Source: an uncultured Treponema sp.
GTDB lineage: Bacteria; Spirochaetota; Spirochaetia; Treponematales; Treponemataceae
NCBI GenBank assembly: GCA_946535985.1
Contig: CAMNDY010000020.1
Span: 1 to 33,641 of the forward strand
Length of the DNA: 33,641 nucleotides
Direction of reading: 5' to 3'
The notes under the pieces were generated by a model. That model was given only the letters and a program-made list of their open reading frames with translations. It was not told the origin of the DNA and did not search any database. This document shows, piece after piece, positions 9,280 to 16,439 of this stretch; within the stretch, counting starts at the first letter, position 1, and every line of letters starts with the position of its first letter. Made by a program: the position numbers and the translations under genes.

Positions 9280-10639
9280 TAGAAAAGAAGGAACAGTTAC
9301 AGCGGCCACCCTGCTTAACATGATAGAGAGCCTGGTCTGCCTGCTCCTCAAGAATTTCATTATAACCCATTGTAGAGATGGCAACACCAACACTAAGCGA
9401 AACACTTGGGAAGCTCTGATCTACCTTTTGAAGCAGCTTGTTGATTGTTTCGATTTTGCGCTGAATTATAAGTTCAGGAGTGTCGCCGAATTTTGTCATG
9501 ATTACGGCAAACTCATCGCCACCAATGCGGGCAACGTAATCGGTATTGCGGAACTGTTCACAAAGGATGGCTGATATTTTTTTAAGAACTTCGTCGCCAA
9601 CAAGGTGTCCGTATTTGTCGTTTACTGCTTTAAAGAGGTCAATATCAATTATGAGATAGGCAATTGGTTCAGCGGTGTCGCTAAGAACTTCTTTGATTTT
9701 TGCAAAGGCTTCGCGGTTGATAAGTCCTGTAAGAGGATCATGCTCTGCCTTGTGCTTTAAGATTGATGCTTTGATTTCGTCTTTTTCGCGCAGGGCATTG
9801 TAGGTTTTTGCAATGAGGCGCATTTCGTAAGAACCAAGCACGTGCATTTTCTTTTCGCCGCGGATACTTTTAATATCATAATCAATAGGGCGAAGGACAA
9901 GAAGGCGTATTGCAATAAAAAGTCCTACCGAAGCAAGGAAGAGGGCAACAATTGTGCACATCTGAATAAGGAGGAAGCGGTAGAAGTGATTTTTATCTGT
10001 TGTCTGCACCTGCAGATAGTGTGAAAGGATTTCTTCAAGGCCGATTGTTGTATAGTGGTTGATTTGATTTTTTGAATCCTGATAGTCCATGCCAAAAAGA
10101 AGCCTTTCTGCAGCGGCAAGTTTTTCGTTGTTAGAAAGAGCAAGATCTGCTGCATTGATTTTTACATCTTTTAGTTCGGCCGGGAACATTTTTTCCGGAA
10201 TGCTTAAGGCATGGTAAATAAGGGCCATGGCATACATTTCTATCTGAGCAAGATCCTGCGATTCTTTGTAGGCAAGATCCATTGTCATTTTTATTATGCC
10301 TTCACTATGAATTTCTTTTATATGAATAAGGGATTTTTCGCGGTTTTGAGCTTCATAAAACTCCTGGAAATATTTTTCGGCATAGCTTACATCCTGATTT
10401 ACAAGAAAGAGACGCACCTGATTTGTCAGATAATCGGAGGTATCGCGGAATTCATTCACTGCTTTTGTACAGCGGGCATAGCTTGTCATGTTTTTAAGGA
10501 TTGTATTGTACTGTGATTTTTGCATAAAGGCAGAAATAAAAACTCCTGCACACAATACACAACACAAGATAAGCATACAAAAGCTGATACTGCGGATTTT
10601 TATTCCATCTTTCTTTGGATTATAAAAGCGTCTGTTCAT
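9269..10639 (-). CDS. Membrane-bound GGDEF diguanylate cyclase
   Basis: 456 residues from the chosen ATG. Two membrane helices (about 17-38 and 227-249) flank a helical extracytoplasmic region resembling a four-helix-bundle sensor. The C-terminal GGDEF domain is intact: DPLTGLINREAF, DIDLFKAVNDKYGH, and RIGGDEFAVIM with the catalytic GGDEF. An RNTD sequence five residues before GGDEF fits the RxxD inhibitory I-site, so product feedback is likely. It should make cyclic-di-GMP from two GTP at the inner membrane. I chose ATG 10639 over an in-frame TTG at 10678 because GGGTGGG lies just before the ATG, while the TTG sits 4 bases after a -10-like TATACT, about where transcription should begin. The signal sensed is unknown. 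Confidence 0.88.
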   Translation of the reverse strand: MNRRFYNPKKDGIKIRSISFCMLILCCVLCAGVFISAFMQKSQYNTILKNMTSYARCTKAVNEFRDTSDYLTNQVRLFLVNQDVSYAEKYFQEFYEAQNREKSLIHIKEIHSEGIIKMTMDLAYKESQDLAQIEMYAMALIYHALSIPEKMFPAELKDVKINAADLALSNNEKLAAAERLLFGMDYQDSKNQINHYTTIGLEEILSHYLQVQTTDKNHFYRFLLIQMCTIVALFLASVGLFIAIRLLVLRPIDYDIKSIRGEKKMHVLGSYEMRLIAKTYNALREKDEIKASILKHKAEHDPLTGLINREAFAKIKEVLSDTAEPIAYLIIDIDLFKAVNDKYGHLVGDEVLKKISAILCEQFRNTDYVARIGGDEFAVIMTKFGDTPELIIQRKIETINKLLQKVDQSFPSVSLSVGVAISTMGYNEILEEQADQALYHVKQGGRCNCSFFSIEH

Positions 10640-10682
10640 TTTTTCCCACCCACATTTTTTACTGGTTTTTCTTATCAATAAA

Positions 10683-10711
10683 AGTATAAAGAAGATTTTT
10701 AATAATGACTA
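10683..10711 (-). promoter_or_regulatory. Candidate promoter of the diguanylate cyclase gene
   Basis: TAGTCA (10711-10706), a 17-base spacer and TATACT (10688-10683). This gives a leader of about 37 bases with a GGGTGGG ribosome binding site before ATG 10639. The -35 match is modest (4 of 6). Confidence 0.4.
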
Positions 10712-10724
10712 GGGGCGGACACGC

Positions 10725-11576
10725 TTATAAGAGATTTTTTTGATTTGCCAGTTGATTTATTATTTTGAAAAATATTTCAAAGGCGGCGGGATCAAGGGAG
10801 TCAAAGTTGTCTTTTGCAGTGTGAAGAAATTTCCAGGTGTCAGGGATTTGTGATGCTAAGACCTGCTGAACTTCAGGGGAAGGCAGCATTGTGATAACTA
10901 CTGCGGGAATACCGTTTGCTATAAAGCTTGCGTTGTCGGAATAGCTTATGGGCAGGGTGAACCATTTACCGTTTGCTACTGATTTTAAAATCTGCTTAGT
11001 GCGGTCTTCGAGCTGGGAGTAAGCAGTAAGAAAGCGGGTTGAAACATTGGGAGGAAGCTTTGCAGCACCAAGGATGGGGACATCGCCGCGACCCATGCAG
11101 TCAAAAACATAAATGTCATCGTTTGTAATTCCAAGTTTGCGGAAGGTTTGTGCAAGTGGAAAAGCTCCCTGCTCTGTTATGCCGCCTGCGCCAAGCTCTT
11201 CGCCATCTGTAAAAATAAGTCGGATGTTGTGAAAGCTGATATTTTGTGCTCCCAGTACGCCACGTGGTCCCTGAGCAACATGCGGTCCCTGAGCCTGTCG
11301 AAGGGCAAGCCCCCTGGCCCACTCCATCAAACAAAAAACTGCTGCAGAATTGTCGTTTGCACCAATGCCTATGCGGTCGTAATGAGCAATTACTGTTTTT
11401 ATACGGAACATGGGATTATATTGCTGAGGCGGAAATTTTACGTAGATGTGATTTTTTCCTTCCAGTGACATTACTGCAGAATCGACGCCGCCTGCTTTGA
11501 GGTAGTCCTGTATAAAGCGGGTGCGGTTGCAGGTGGGAGAGATGAAGTCTTTGAAGGCCTGGGGAATGGTGTACAT
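10725..11576 (-). CDS. M28-type zinc aminopeptidase with an in-frame palindromic-repeat insertion
   Basis: 283 residues. The M28 ligand pattern is readable: AHYDRIG (His65, Asp67), GANDNSAAV (Asp75), TDGEELG (catalytic Glu126 and Glu127), VFDCMGRGD (Asp159), and FLHTAKDN near 253 for the last His. No signal peptide, so it is probably a cytoplasmic aminopeptidase that clips N-terminal residues from peptides using two metal ions. Between the DNSAAV helix and the strand IRLIFTDGEE, residues about 93-110 (RQAQGPHVAQGP...) are encoded by a copy and a half of a dispersed palindromic repeat (11266-11306), which keeps the frame open and all ligands intact. No ribosome binding site; TATAAT ends 7 bases before the ATG, suggesting a leaderless mRNA. 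The palindrome array begins 65 bases upstream. Confidence 0.82.
   Translation of the reverse strand: MYTIPQAFKDFISPTCNRTRFIQDYLKAGGVDSAVMSLEGKNHIYVKFPPQQYNPMFRIKTVIAHYDRIGIGANDNSAAVFCLMEWARGLALRQAQGPHVAQGPRGVLGAQNISFHNIRLIFTDGEELGAGGITEQGAFPLAQTFRKLGITNDDIYVFDCMGRGDVPILGAAKLPPNVSTRFLTAYSQLEDRTKQILKSVANGKWFTLPISYSDNASFIANGIPAVVITMLPSPEVQQVLASQIPDTWKFLHTAKDNFDSLDPAAFEIFFKIINQLANQKNLL
11266..11306. repeat. Palindromic repeat (family B) inserted in a coding sequence
   Basis: Contains GGTCCCTGAGC twice, the second followed by CTGTCGAAGGGC. The same core occurs, inverted, at 18125-18150 (CCCTTCGACAGGCTCAGGG) and partly at 17457-17474. Here it lies inside the M28-type peptidase gene, in frame. Confidence 0.8.
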
Positions 11577-11583
11577 ATAAATT

Positions 11584-11611
11584 ATTATAGATGAATTAAT
11601 GGATTAGTAAA
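11584..11611 (-). promoter_or_regulatory. Promoter of the M28-type peptidase gene (predicted leaderless)
   Basis: TTTACT (11611-11606), a 16-base spacer and TATAAT (11589-11584), then 7 bases to the ATG at 11576. No purine-rich ribosome binding site fits between. It lies 29 bases from palindrome unit 1 of the neighbouring array. Confidence 0.5.
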
Positions 11612-11640
11612 GAGATATGGATTAACTGTGTTCCTGGTTA

Positions 11641-12066
11641 TTACGTGAGTTTTGAAAGATTTAGTCTATAACTCACGTAATTGTTTTTATGAGGTCAACT
11701 GGTTTGAAAGGTATTACGTGAGTTTTGAAAGATTTTGTCTATAACTCACGTAATTGTTATTATATGGCCAACTGGTTTGAAAAGGGTTACGTGAGTTTTG
11801 AAAGTTTTAGTCTATAACTCACGTAATTGTTATTATATGGCCAACTGGTTGGAAAAGGGTTACGTGAGTTTTGAGAGATTTAATCTATAACTCACGTAAT
11901 TGTTATTATATGGCCAACTGGTTTGAAAGGTATTACGTGAGTTTTTTGATTTTTGGGCAGAAACTCACGTAACAAAAAATGTACATTAATGATTCTTTAT
12001 TCACTTTCCTGAATATTTATGATTATTTACGTGAGTTCTAGCGTATTATGTATAAAACTCACGTAA
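11641..12066. repeat. Phased array of six 40-base palindromic units
   Basis: Six units of exactly 40 bases start at 11641, 11714, 11787, 11860, 11933 and 12027. Each is TTACGTGAGTT, 18 bases, then AACTCACGTAA. The 11-base arms are identical in all six, while the 18-base centres vary slightly in units 1-4 and completely in units 5 and 6. Units 1-5 repeat every 73 bases, with 33-base linkers that share TGGTTTGAAA or close variants and mostly ATGGCCAACTGG. Units 5 and 6 are 94 bases apart with an unrelated linker. No open reading frame of note spans it. It lies between the divergent M28-type peptidase and glyA genes. Function unknown: protein-binding sites, RNA hairpins or remnants of a small mobile element are all possible. 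Confidence 0.95.
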
Positions 12067-12102
12067 ACATGCACAAAAACGCAGCTGGACTTATCTGGAG
12101 GA

Positions 12103-12206
12103 AGGGGGGGGCGTTACGGGGGTGTCCCCCGTTAGAAGGGGGTGTGGCGAAAACCGCAGAGCGGGTTGAGCCCAGGGGGAAGGCTTTTCCCCTCCCTCAA
12201 TCCCCT
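12103..12206 (+). repeat. G-rich structured repeat element (family D), copy 1
   Basis: A G-run-rich element with the core AAAACCGC, then AGCGGGTTG, flanked by GTTAGAAGGGGGT on the left and AGGGGGAAGGCTT then CCCC on the right. A related copy lies inverted at 27861-27957. GGGGGTGTCCCCC at 12118-12130 can itself form a hairpin. It is non-coding and lies between the palindrome array and glyA. Confidence 0.7.
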
Positions 12207-12245
12207 GAAACTTGGAACCTATAACCCGGCACCTATCTCACCCTA

Positions 12246-12310
12246 TTCCCTATTCGCAATAAATCCGATAAAATGTTTCTATAAAAAATATCATTATTTG
12301 AGGTAAAAAT
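12246..12310 (+). promoter_or_regulatory. Candidate glyA promoter and leader
   Basis: TTCCCT (12246-12251), a 17-base spacer and TAAAAT (12269-12274) form a weak promoter candidate. It would give a leader of about 30 bases containing GAGGT shortly before ATG 12311. The rest of 12207-12245 shows nothing I recognise. Confidence 0.35.
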
Positions 12311-13810
12311 ATGTCTACACCATTGGAAAATTATCTTGCTGCCACTGGCGGAAAACCTAATCCTGCCATGTGTGCTTATGTTGCAAATCTTCAGCAGGTT
12401 GCAGCTGTTGGACCTGATATTGCAGCATCAATCGTAAATGAATTGGAGAATCAGCGCAGTCACTTAAAGCTTGTTGCAAGTGAAAACTATTGTTCACTTA
12501 ATGTTCAGGCTGCTATGGGAAACCTTCTTACAGATAAATATGCAGAAGGATACCCTGAACATCGCTACTATGGTGGTTGTGTAAATATTGATGCTGTAGA
12601 AAATGTTGCAGCACGCGAAGCAGAAAAACTTTTTGGTGCAGACTATGCATATGTTCAGCCACACTCCGGTGCAGACACAAACCTTGTTGCTTACTGGGCA
12701 ATTTTGAGCGCCAAAGTAGAAACTCCAACTTTGGAAGAGCTTGGCGTTAAGTCTTTGAATGACCTTACAGACGAACAGTTTGATGCTCTCCGCAAAAAGT
12801 TTGGAAACCAGCGCCTCATGGGGCTGGACTACTCTTGTGGTGGTCACCTTACTCACGGTTACAGAATGAATGTTTCTGCCCGCATGTTTGAGTCGCACCC
12901 ATATGGCGTAGACCGCGAAACAGGTTTGCTTGACTATGATGCAATTGAAAAACAGGCAATGGAAGTTAAGCCTTTGATTCTTTTGACAGGCTTTAGCGCT
13001 TATCCACGCAAGATTAACTTCCGCCGTTTCCGCGAAATTGCAGACAAGTGTGGAGCAGTATTAATGGTTGATATGGCACACTTTGCAGGTCTTGTTGCCG
13101 GTAAGGTTTTGACCGGCGACTATGATCCTGTAAAATGGGCAGACATTGTTACAACTACAACTCATAAAACTTTGCGCGGACCTCGTGGTGCTTTGATTTT
13201 GTGCAAGAAGGAATTTGCTGATTATGTAAACAAGGGTTGTCCTATGGTATTGGGAGGACCTCTTGGCCATATTATGGCTGCAAAGGCAATTGCTTTGAAA
13301 GAAGCCAACACTCCTGAATACCGCGCATGGGCAGCTCAGGTTGTTAAAAATGCACAGGCTCTGGCAGAAGGCTGTAAGTCTCACAACATTCCATTGCAGA
13401 CCGGCGGAACAGACAACCACCTTATGCTCTGCGACGTAACTGTTTACGGATTGACAGGTAAGCAGGCAGAAGCAGCTTTGTTCAAGTGCGGTGTTACTGC
13501 AAATGCCAACGCCCTTCCTTATGACAAGAATGGTGCATGGTGGACTTCTGGTATTCGTATCGGAACCCCAGGTCTTACAACTTTGGGCATGAACGAAGCA
13601 GACATGAAAGAAGTTGCAGACATCATCGACTTTGTTCTTAAGAATACAAAACCTGGTCTTACAAAAGAAGGCAAGCCAGCCAAGGGTAAGATTGAAATCA
13701 GCGACGACACTGTTGCAGCTGCCCGCGAGCGCGTAAACAAATTGCTTGGAGCTCATGTGCTTTATCCGGAGCTGGATCTTGAGTTCTTGAAGAAGGAATT
13801 TGTTATATAA
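12311..13810 (+). CDS. glyA: Serine hydroxymethyltransferase, long spirochete/chlamydia-like form
   Basis: 499 residues. A pyridoxal-phosphate enzyme that interconverts serine and glycine and loads tetrahydrofolate with a one-carbon unit in the cytoplasm. Diagnostic segments: LVASENYCS (about 54-62), YAEGYPEHRYYGG, VQPHSGADTN (115-124), LMVDMAHFAGLVAG (251-264), and the cofactor-lysine motif TTTTHKTLRGPRG with Lys286. It is about 80 residues longer than the Escherichia coli enzyme, through an N-terminal extension and an insert at about 134-190, a form I associate with treponemes and chlamydiae. The start is supported by GAGGT before the ATG. Its last 8 bases overlap the convergent SpoIIE-type gene. 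Confidence 0.96.
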   Translation: MSTPLENYLAATGGKPNPAMCAYVANLQQVAAVGPDIAASIVNELENQRSHLKLVASENYCSLNVQAAMGNLLTDKYAEGYPEHRYYGGCVNIDAVENVAAREAEKLFGADYAYVQPHSGADTNLVAYWAILSAKVETPTLEELGVKSLNDLTDEQFDALRKKFGNQRLMGLDYSCGGHLTHGYRMNVSARMFESHPYGVDRETGLLDYDAIEKQAMEVKPLILLTGFSAYPRKINFRRFREIADKCGAVLMVDMAHFAGLVAGKVLTGDYDPVKWADIVTTTTHKTLRGPRGALILCKKEFADYVNKGCPMVLGGPLGHIMAAKAIALKEANTPEYRAWAAQVVKNAQALAEGCKSHNIPLQTGGTDNHLMLCDVTVYGLTGKQAEAALFKCGVTANANALPYDKNGAWWTSGIRIGTPGLTTLGMNEADMKEVADIIDFVLKNTKPGLTKEGKPAKGKIEISDDTVAAARERVNKLLGAHVLYPELDLEFLKKEFVI

Positions 13811-15398
13811 GACGAACTGCTAACATTGTAATATCATCAAACTGTTCCGCGTCACCAACGAAGAGATTTATGGTGGCGCGGACTTTTTTTATTAAGAGAG
13901 GGGCGTCGAGGTCGCTGCAGTTTCTTACGGCTTCTAAGAGGCGGGGTTCGCCAAAAAGCTGCCGGTGATTGTCGGAGGCTTCGGTTACGCCGTCGGTGTA
14001 AATTAAGAGGCTGTCGCCTTTCTGAAGTTTTATTGTATGCTCCTGATAAGGAACGCCATCCATACCGGCAAGCATTAGGTTTGGTTTTGAGTCTATAAAG
14101 CTTGCATTGCCCTCTCTTAAAAGGACCGGGAAAGGATGACCTGCATTTACATAGCAAAGCTCGCCGCTAGAAAGTGTCAGGATTCCAAGCCAGCAGGTTA
14201 CAAACATATCCATTACATTATTTTTGCACAGCTGCCCGTTTGTGGTCTGGAAAATCTGCGAAGGAGATAAACCTGATTTTGCGTGAGTTGCAAGCAGGGT
14301 TTTTACAATCATCATAAAAAGAGCTGCGGGAACACCTTTGCCGCTTACGTCTCCAACGGTAATCATGAGGTGGTCATCGTCGAGCATGTGATAATCATAC
14401 AAATCTCCCCCAACCTCTTTTGCAGGATCCATCGAAGCAAATAAATCAAAGTTCTTGCAGTCCGGAAAAGCGGGATATCCTTTTGGAAGAACGCCTCGCT
14501 GGATTTTTGTAGCAAGGTCAAGCTCGGTTGCAAGGCGCTGTTTTTCCTGAGTCATCTGGGTAATCTGTTTTATATTGCGGTTTACGTCGCACTCCATCTG
14601 GTGAACAGAATGGGCAAGAACCCCAAGCTCATCCTTTGGGTGAATCTTCATAAGCTCTTCCGAAGGCTCACCTCCATAAGAAGCAAAGTGGTCTGTTTCG
14701 CGGGTGATGGTTACAACGGGCTTAATAAAATGAAGATTAAAAAAGCCTGAGAAAAATATTACAAAAAGAATTGCAAAAACTAATTCTACAACAATAACCA
14801 CATTTATATATTTGTGTCTGGCAGTAACAAATTCCTGAATGTCTTTCTGAGCTCCAAGCACTGCAACAATTTTTCCCTGAGAGTTACGAACAGGAAGCAT
14901 TGCCGTAATATGAGAGCCGCTTCTTGTTTTTAAGGTATGGCGGACTACGGTTTCTCCATTTTCAAAAACACGCTTTGCCGAAGAATTATAATCAGGCTCC
15001 TCGTACACTTCAAAAAATCCTAAGGGAAAGGGAGAATGCTTCCCGCCTTTTTTTACAGGATTATAAATATAGGTGATACGGGTATAATCAGGCGGCTCCA
15101 CAGCGGATACATAAATAAGATTCAACTCAAACTGCTCAATGAAATATTGAAGGATGTTGTTGATTTCATCATAGCGGGCGTCGGTCGTTTTTGTCTGAAG
15201 ATAAGTATCAAAAGAATCGGGATTAAGACACTCCACAACAGTAGCAGCAACCGAGCGGATATTCTTATCGTACTGAGTGCGGAACTGCCGTGAATAGGCA
15301 ATAAAGCCGGCTGCAAAAATCATAGTGCAGAGAATAAAACCGGCAATAACAATATTAAAAACAATCTTCTTTGTAAGCACGGGAAGGCGTCGTTTCAT
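13803..15398 (-). CDS. Membrane PP2C/SpoIIE-type serine phosphatase with cache-like sensor and HAMP
   Basis: 531 residues. A membrane helix at about 11-31, an extracytoplasmic cache-like region to about 195, a second helix (about 197-222), a HAMP-like linker with a coiled segment (about 223-300), and a C-terminal SpoIIE/RsbU phosphatase domain. Metal-binding and catalytic motifs are intact: AKEVGGDLYDY, GDVSGKGVPAALFM, IYTDGVTEA and EQFDDITMLAV. Such proteins usually dephosphorylate anti-sigma-factor antagonists or other Ser/Thr targets; no STAS or RsbW partner lies in this window. The ATG follows a TAAAAT box by 7 bases with no ribosome binding site. The 3' end overlaps glyA by 8 bases; the upstream gene is the divergent PAP2 phosphatase. 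Confidence 0.9.
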   Translation of the reverse strand: MKRRLPVLTKKIVFNIVIAGFILCTMIFAAGFIAYSRQFRTQYDKNIRSVAATVVECLNPDSFDTYLQTKTTDARYDEINNILQYFIEQFELNLIYVSAVEPPDYTRITYIYNPVKKGGKHSPFPLGFFEVYEEPDYNSSAKRVFENGETVVRHTLKTRSGSHITAMLPVRNSQGKIVAVLGAQKDIQEFVTARHKYINVVIVVELVFAILFVIFFSGFFNLHFIKPVVTITRETDHFASYGGEPSEELMKIHPKDELGVLAHSVHQMECDVNRNIKQITQMTQEKQRLATELDLATKIQRGVLPKGYPAFPDCKNFDLFASMDPAKEVGGDLYDYHMLDDDHLMITVGDVSGKGVPAALFMMIVKTLLATHAKSGLSPSQIFQTTNGQLCKNNVMDMFVTCWLGILTLSSGELCYVNAGHPFPVLLREGNASFIDSKPNLMLAGMDGVPYQEHTIKLQKGDSLLIYTDGVTEASDNHRQLFGEPRLLEAVRNCSDLDAPLLIKKVRATINLFVGDAEQFDDITMLAVRLI

Positions 15399-15405
15399 AG
15401 AATTT

Positions 15406-15434
15406 ATTTTACCACATTATATTCGAAGTTTGAA
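15406..15434 (-). promoter_or_regulatory. SpoIIE-type gene promoter (predicted leaderless)
   Basis: TTCAAA (15434-15429), a 17-base spacer, TAAAAT (15411-15406), then 7 bases to the ATG at 15398. The layout is identical to the PAP2 promoter on the opposite arm of the inverted repeat. Confidence 0.55.
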
Positions 15435-15499
15435 TAAAAAAGTTTTAGAAGTAAACGTAGAGCATTTTTGTAATCTGAAATTCGGCTCGCGCTGTTTTT

Positions 15500-15525
15500 T
15501 TTAATATTCCTTCCATAATATTAAA
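15500..15525. promoter_or_regulatory. Candidate operator dyad between divergent promoters
   Basis: A perfect inverted repeat TTTAATATT, 8 bases, AATATTAAA. It ends 9 bases before the -35 of the PAP2 promoter. It may bind a dimeric regulator; a chance AT-rich dyad cannot be excluded. Confidence 0.4.
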
Positions 15526-15534
15526 CCATTTGTA

Positions 15535-15563
15535 TTCAAACTTCTAATGCTTTTTGATAGAAT
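15535..15563 (+). promoter_or_regulatory. PAP2 gene promoter (predicted leaderless)
   Basis: TTCAAA (15535-15540), a 17-base spacer, TAGAAT (15558-15563), then 7 bases to ATG 15571. Conservation of exactly these elements in the opposite arm supports both the promoter and the start choice. Confidence 0.55.
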
Positions 15564-15570
15564 AAATTCC

Positions 15571-16398
15571 ATGAAACGACGCACAACTTTATTTACTACA
15601 TTGTTTTTGATTTTTATTATCCGCCCTGTTTTTTCACTTGGCGGCAATGTTGATTACACTCCGGCTTTTTCGCTGAATCCTGTAAATGACGGAATTGAAC
15701 TGACGACCGGCGTTTTGCTTTCGGGGACGGCGCTGGTATTTGATAAATTAGTTCCTATAAAAGAAAATCACTATGACCCGGCAGACTGGGATGTAAATGA
15801 TATTCCGGGCATGGATTATTTTTTTATGCAGGATTACAGCAAGCCTCTCCATATTGTAGGAACAGGAACAATGATCCTTTCCATGTTTACACCTGCAATG
15901 TTTGCGGCCCTTCCTTCTGAAGAATGGCTTACTGTCGGCACAATGTACGCAGAAACAATGCTCATAGCAAACGGAATAAAAGAATGGCTTAAACTGATTG
16001 TTTACAGAGCCCGTCCTTACATGTACTTTGACGGATATCCCCAGGACAAGGTAGATGAAGGAGACTGGAACTGTTCTTTTCCTTCGGGTCACACAACAAT
16101 GGCTTTTACAGGAGCCGCTTTTACCACAATGCTTTTCTGCCAGTATTTTCCTGAATCAAAATGGAAATATGCTGTAGCGGGAACCTCATTTGGAATTGCC
16201 GCATTAACCGGAGCCCTGCGCATTGCCAGCGGAAATCACTTTGTATCCGATGTCATTACAGGCGCAATTATTGGAACCGTCTGTGGAATTGCCGTCCCTT
16301 ATTTTCACACAAAACAATTTTACAGCAAGTTTGAAAAGCACAGAAATCCGGATCTTAATGTAAGTCCAATGGGAATAAATCTTTCTTTCCGCTTTTAA
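15571..16398 (+). CDS. PAP2-family phosphatase, exported or membrane-bound
   Basis: 275 residues from the chosen start. A hydrophobic N-terminal segment (about 5-22) acts as signal or anchor. The three PAP2 phosphatase motifs are present: K-x6-RP in KLIVYRARP (Lys141, Arg148, Pro149), PSGH at 171-174, and R-x5-H-x3-D in RIASGNHFVSD (Arg217, His223, Asp227). The family removes phosphate from lipid phosphates such as phosphatidate or undecaprenyl diphosphate at the periplasmic face; the substrate here is unknown. An in-frame ATG at 15547 would add eight residues but lies upstream of the -10 box. The start at 15571 mirrors that of the SpoIIE-type gene. A LacI-type regulator follows after 41 bases. 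Confidence 0.87.
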   Translation: MKRRTTLFTTLFLIFIIRPVFSLGGNVDYTPAFSLNPVNDGIELTTGVLLSGTALVFDKLVPIKENHYDPADWDVNDIPGMDYFFMQDYSKPLHIVGTGTMILSMFTPAMFAALPSEEWLTVGTMYAETMLIANGIKEWLKLIVYRARPYMYFDGYPQDKVDEGDWNCSFPSGHTTMAFTGAAFTTMLFCQYFPESKWKYAVAGTSFGIAALTGALRIASGNHFVSDVITGAIIGTVCGIAVPYFHTKQFYSKFEKHRNPDLNVSPMGINLSFRF

Positions 16399-16404
16399 TC
16401 TTAT

Positions 16405-16433
16405 TTGTTTTTTTACTTAAATTATGCTAAAAT
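16405..16433 (+). promoter_or_regulatory. LacI-type gene promoter (predicted leaderless)
   Basis: TTGTTT (16405-16410), a 17-base spacer, TAAAAT (16428-16433), then 6 bases (TACCTT) to ATG 16440. No ribosome binding site is visible. Confidence 0.45.
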
Positions 16434-16439
16434 TACCTT

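Larger units (their letters stand above)
15387..15582. repeat. 50-bp imperfect inverted repeat carrying two divergent promoters and start codons
   Basis: The left arm 15387-15436 and right arm 15533-15582 match at 41 of 50 positions by hand alignment. Each arm reads outward as TATTCAAACTTC, a variable stretch, TA(A/G)AATAAATTC(T/C), then ATGAAACGACGC. The last 12 bases are the first four codons (Met-Lys-Arg-Arg) of both the SpoIIE-type and PAP2 genes. The 96-base centre contains a further dyad at 15500-15525. Confidence 0.9.

Noticed and set aside
10640..10678. Longer diguanylate cyclase starting at TTG 10678
   Set aside because: The TTG falls 4 bases after a -10-like box and has no ribosome binding site; ATG 10639 has GGGTGGG.
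11641..12066. CRISPR array
   Set aside because: The apparent spacers are nearly identical to one another, the units are long perfect-armed palindromes with variable centres, and no cas gene is present.
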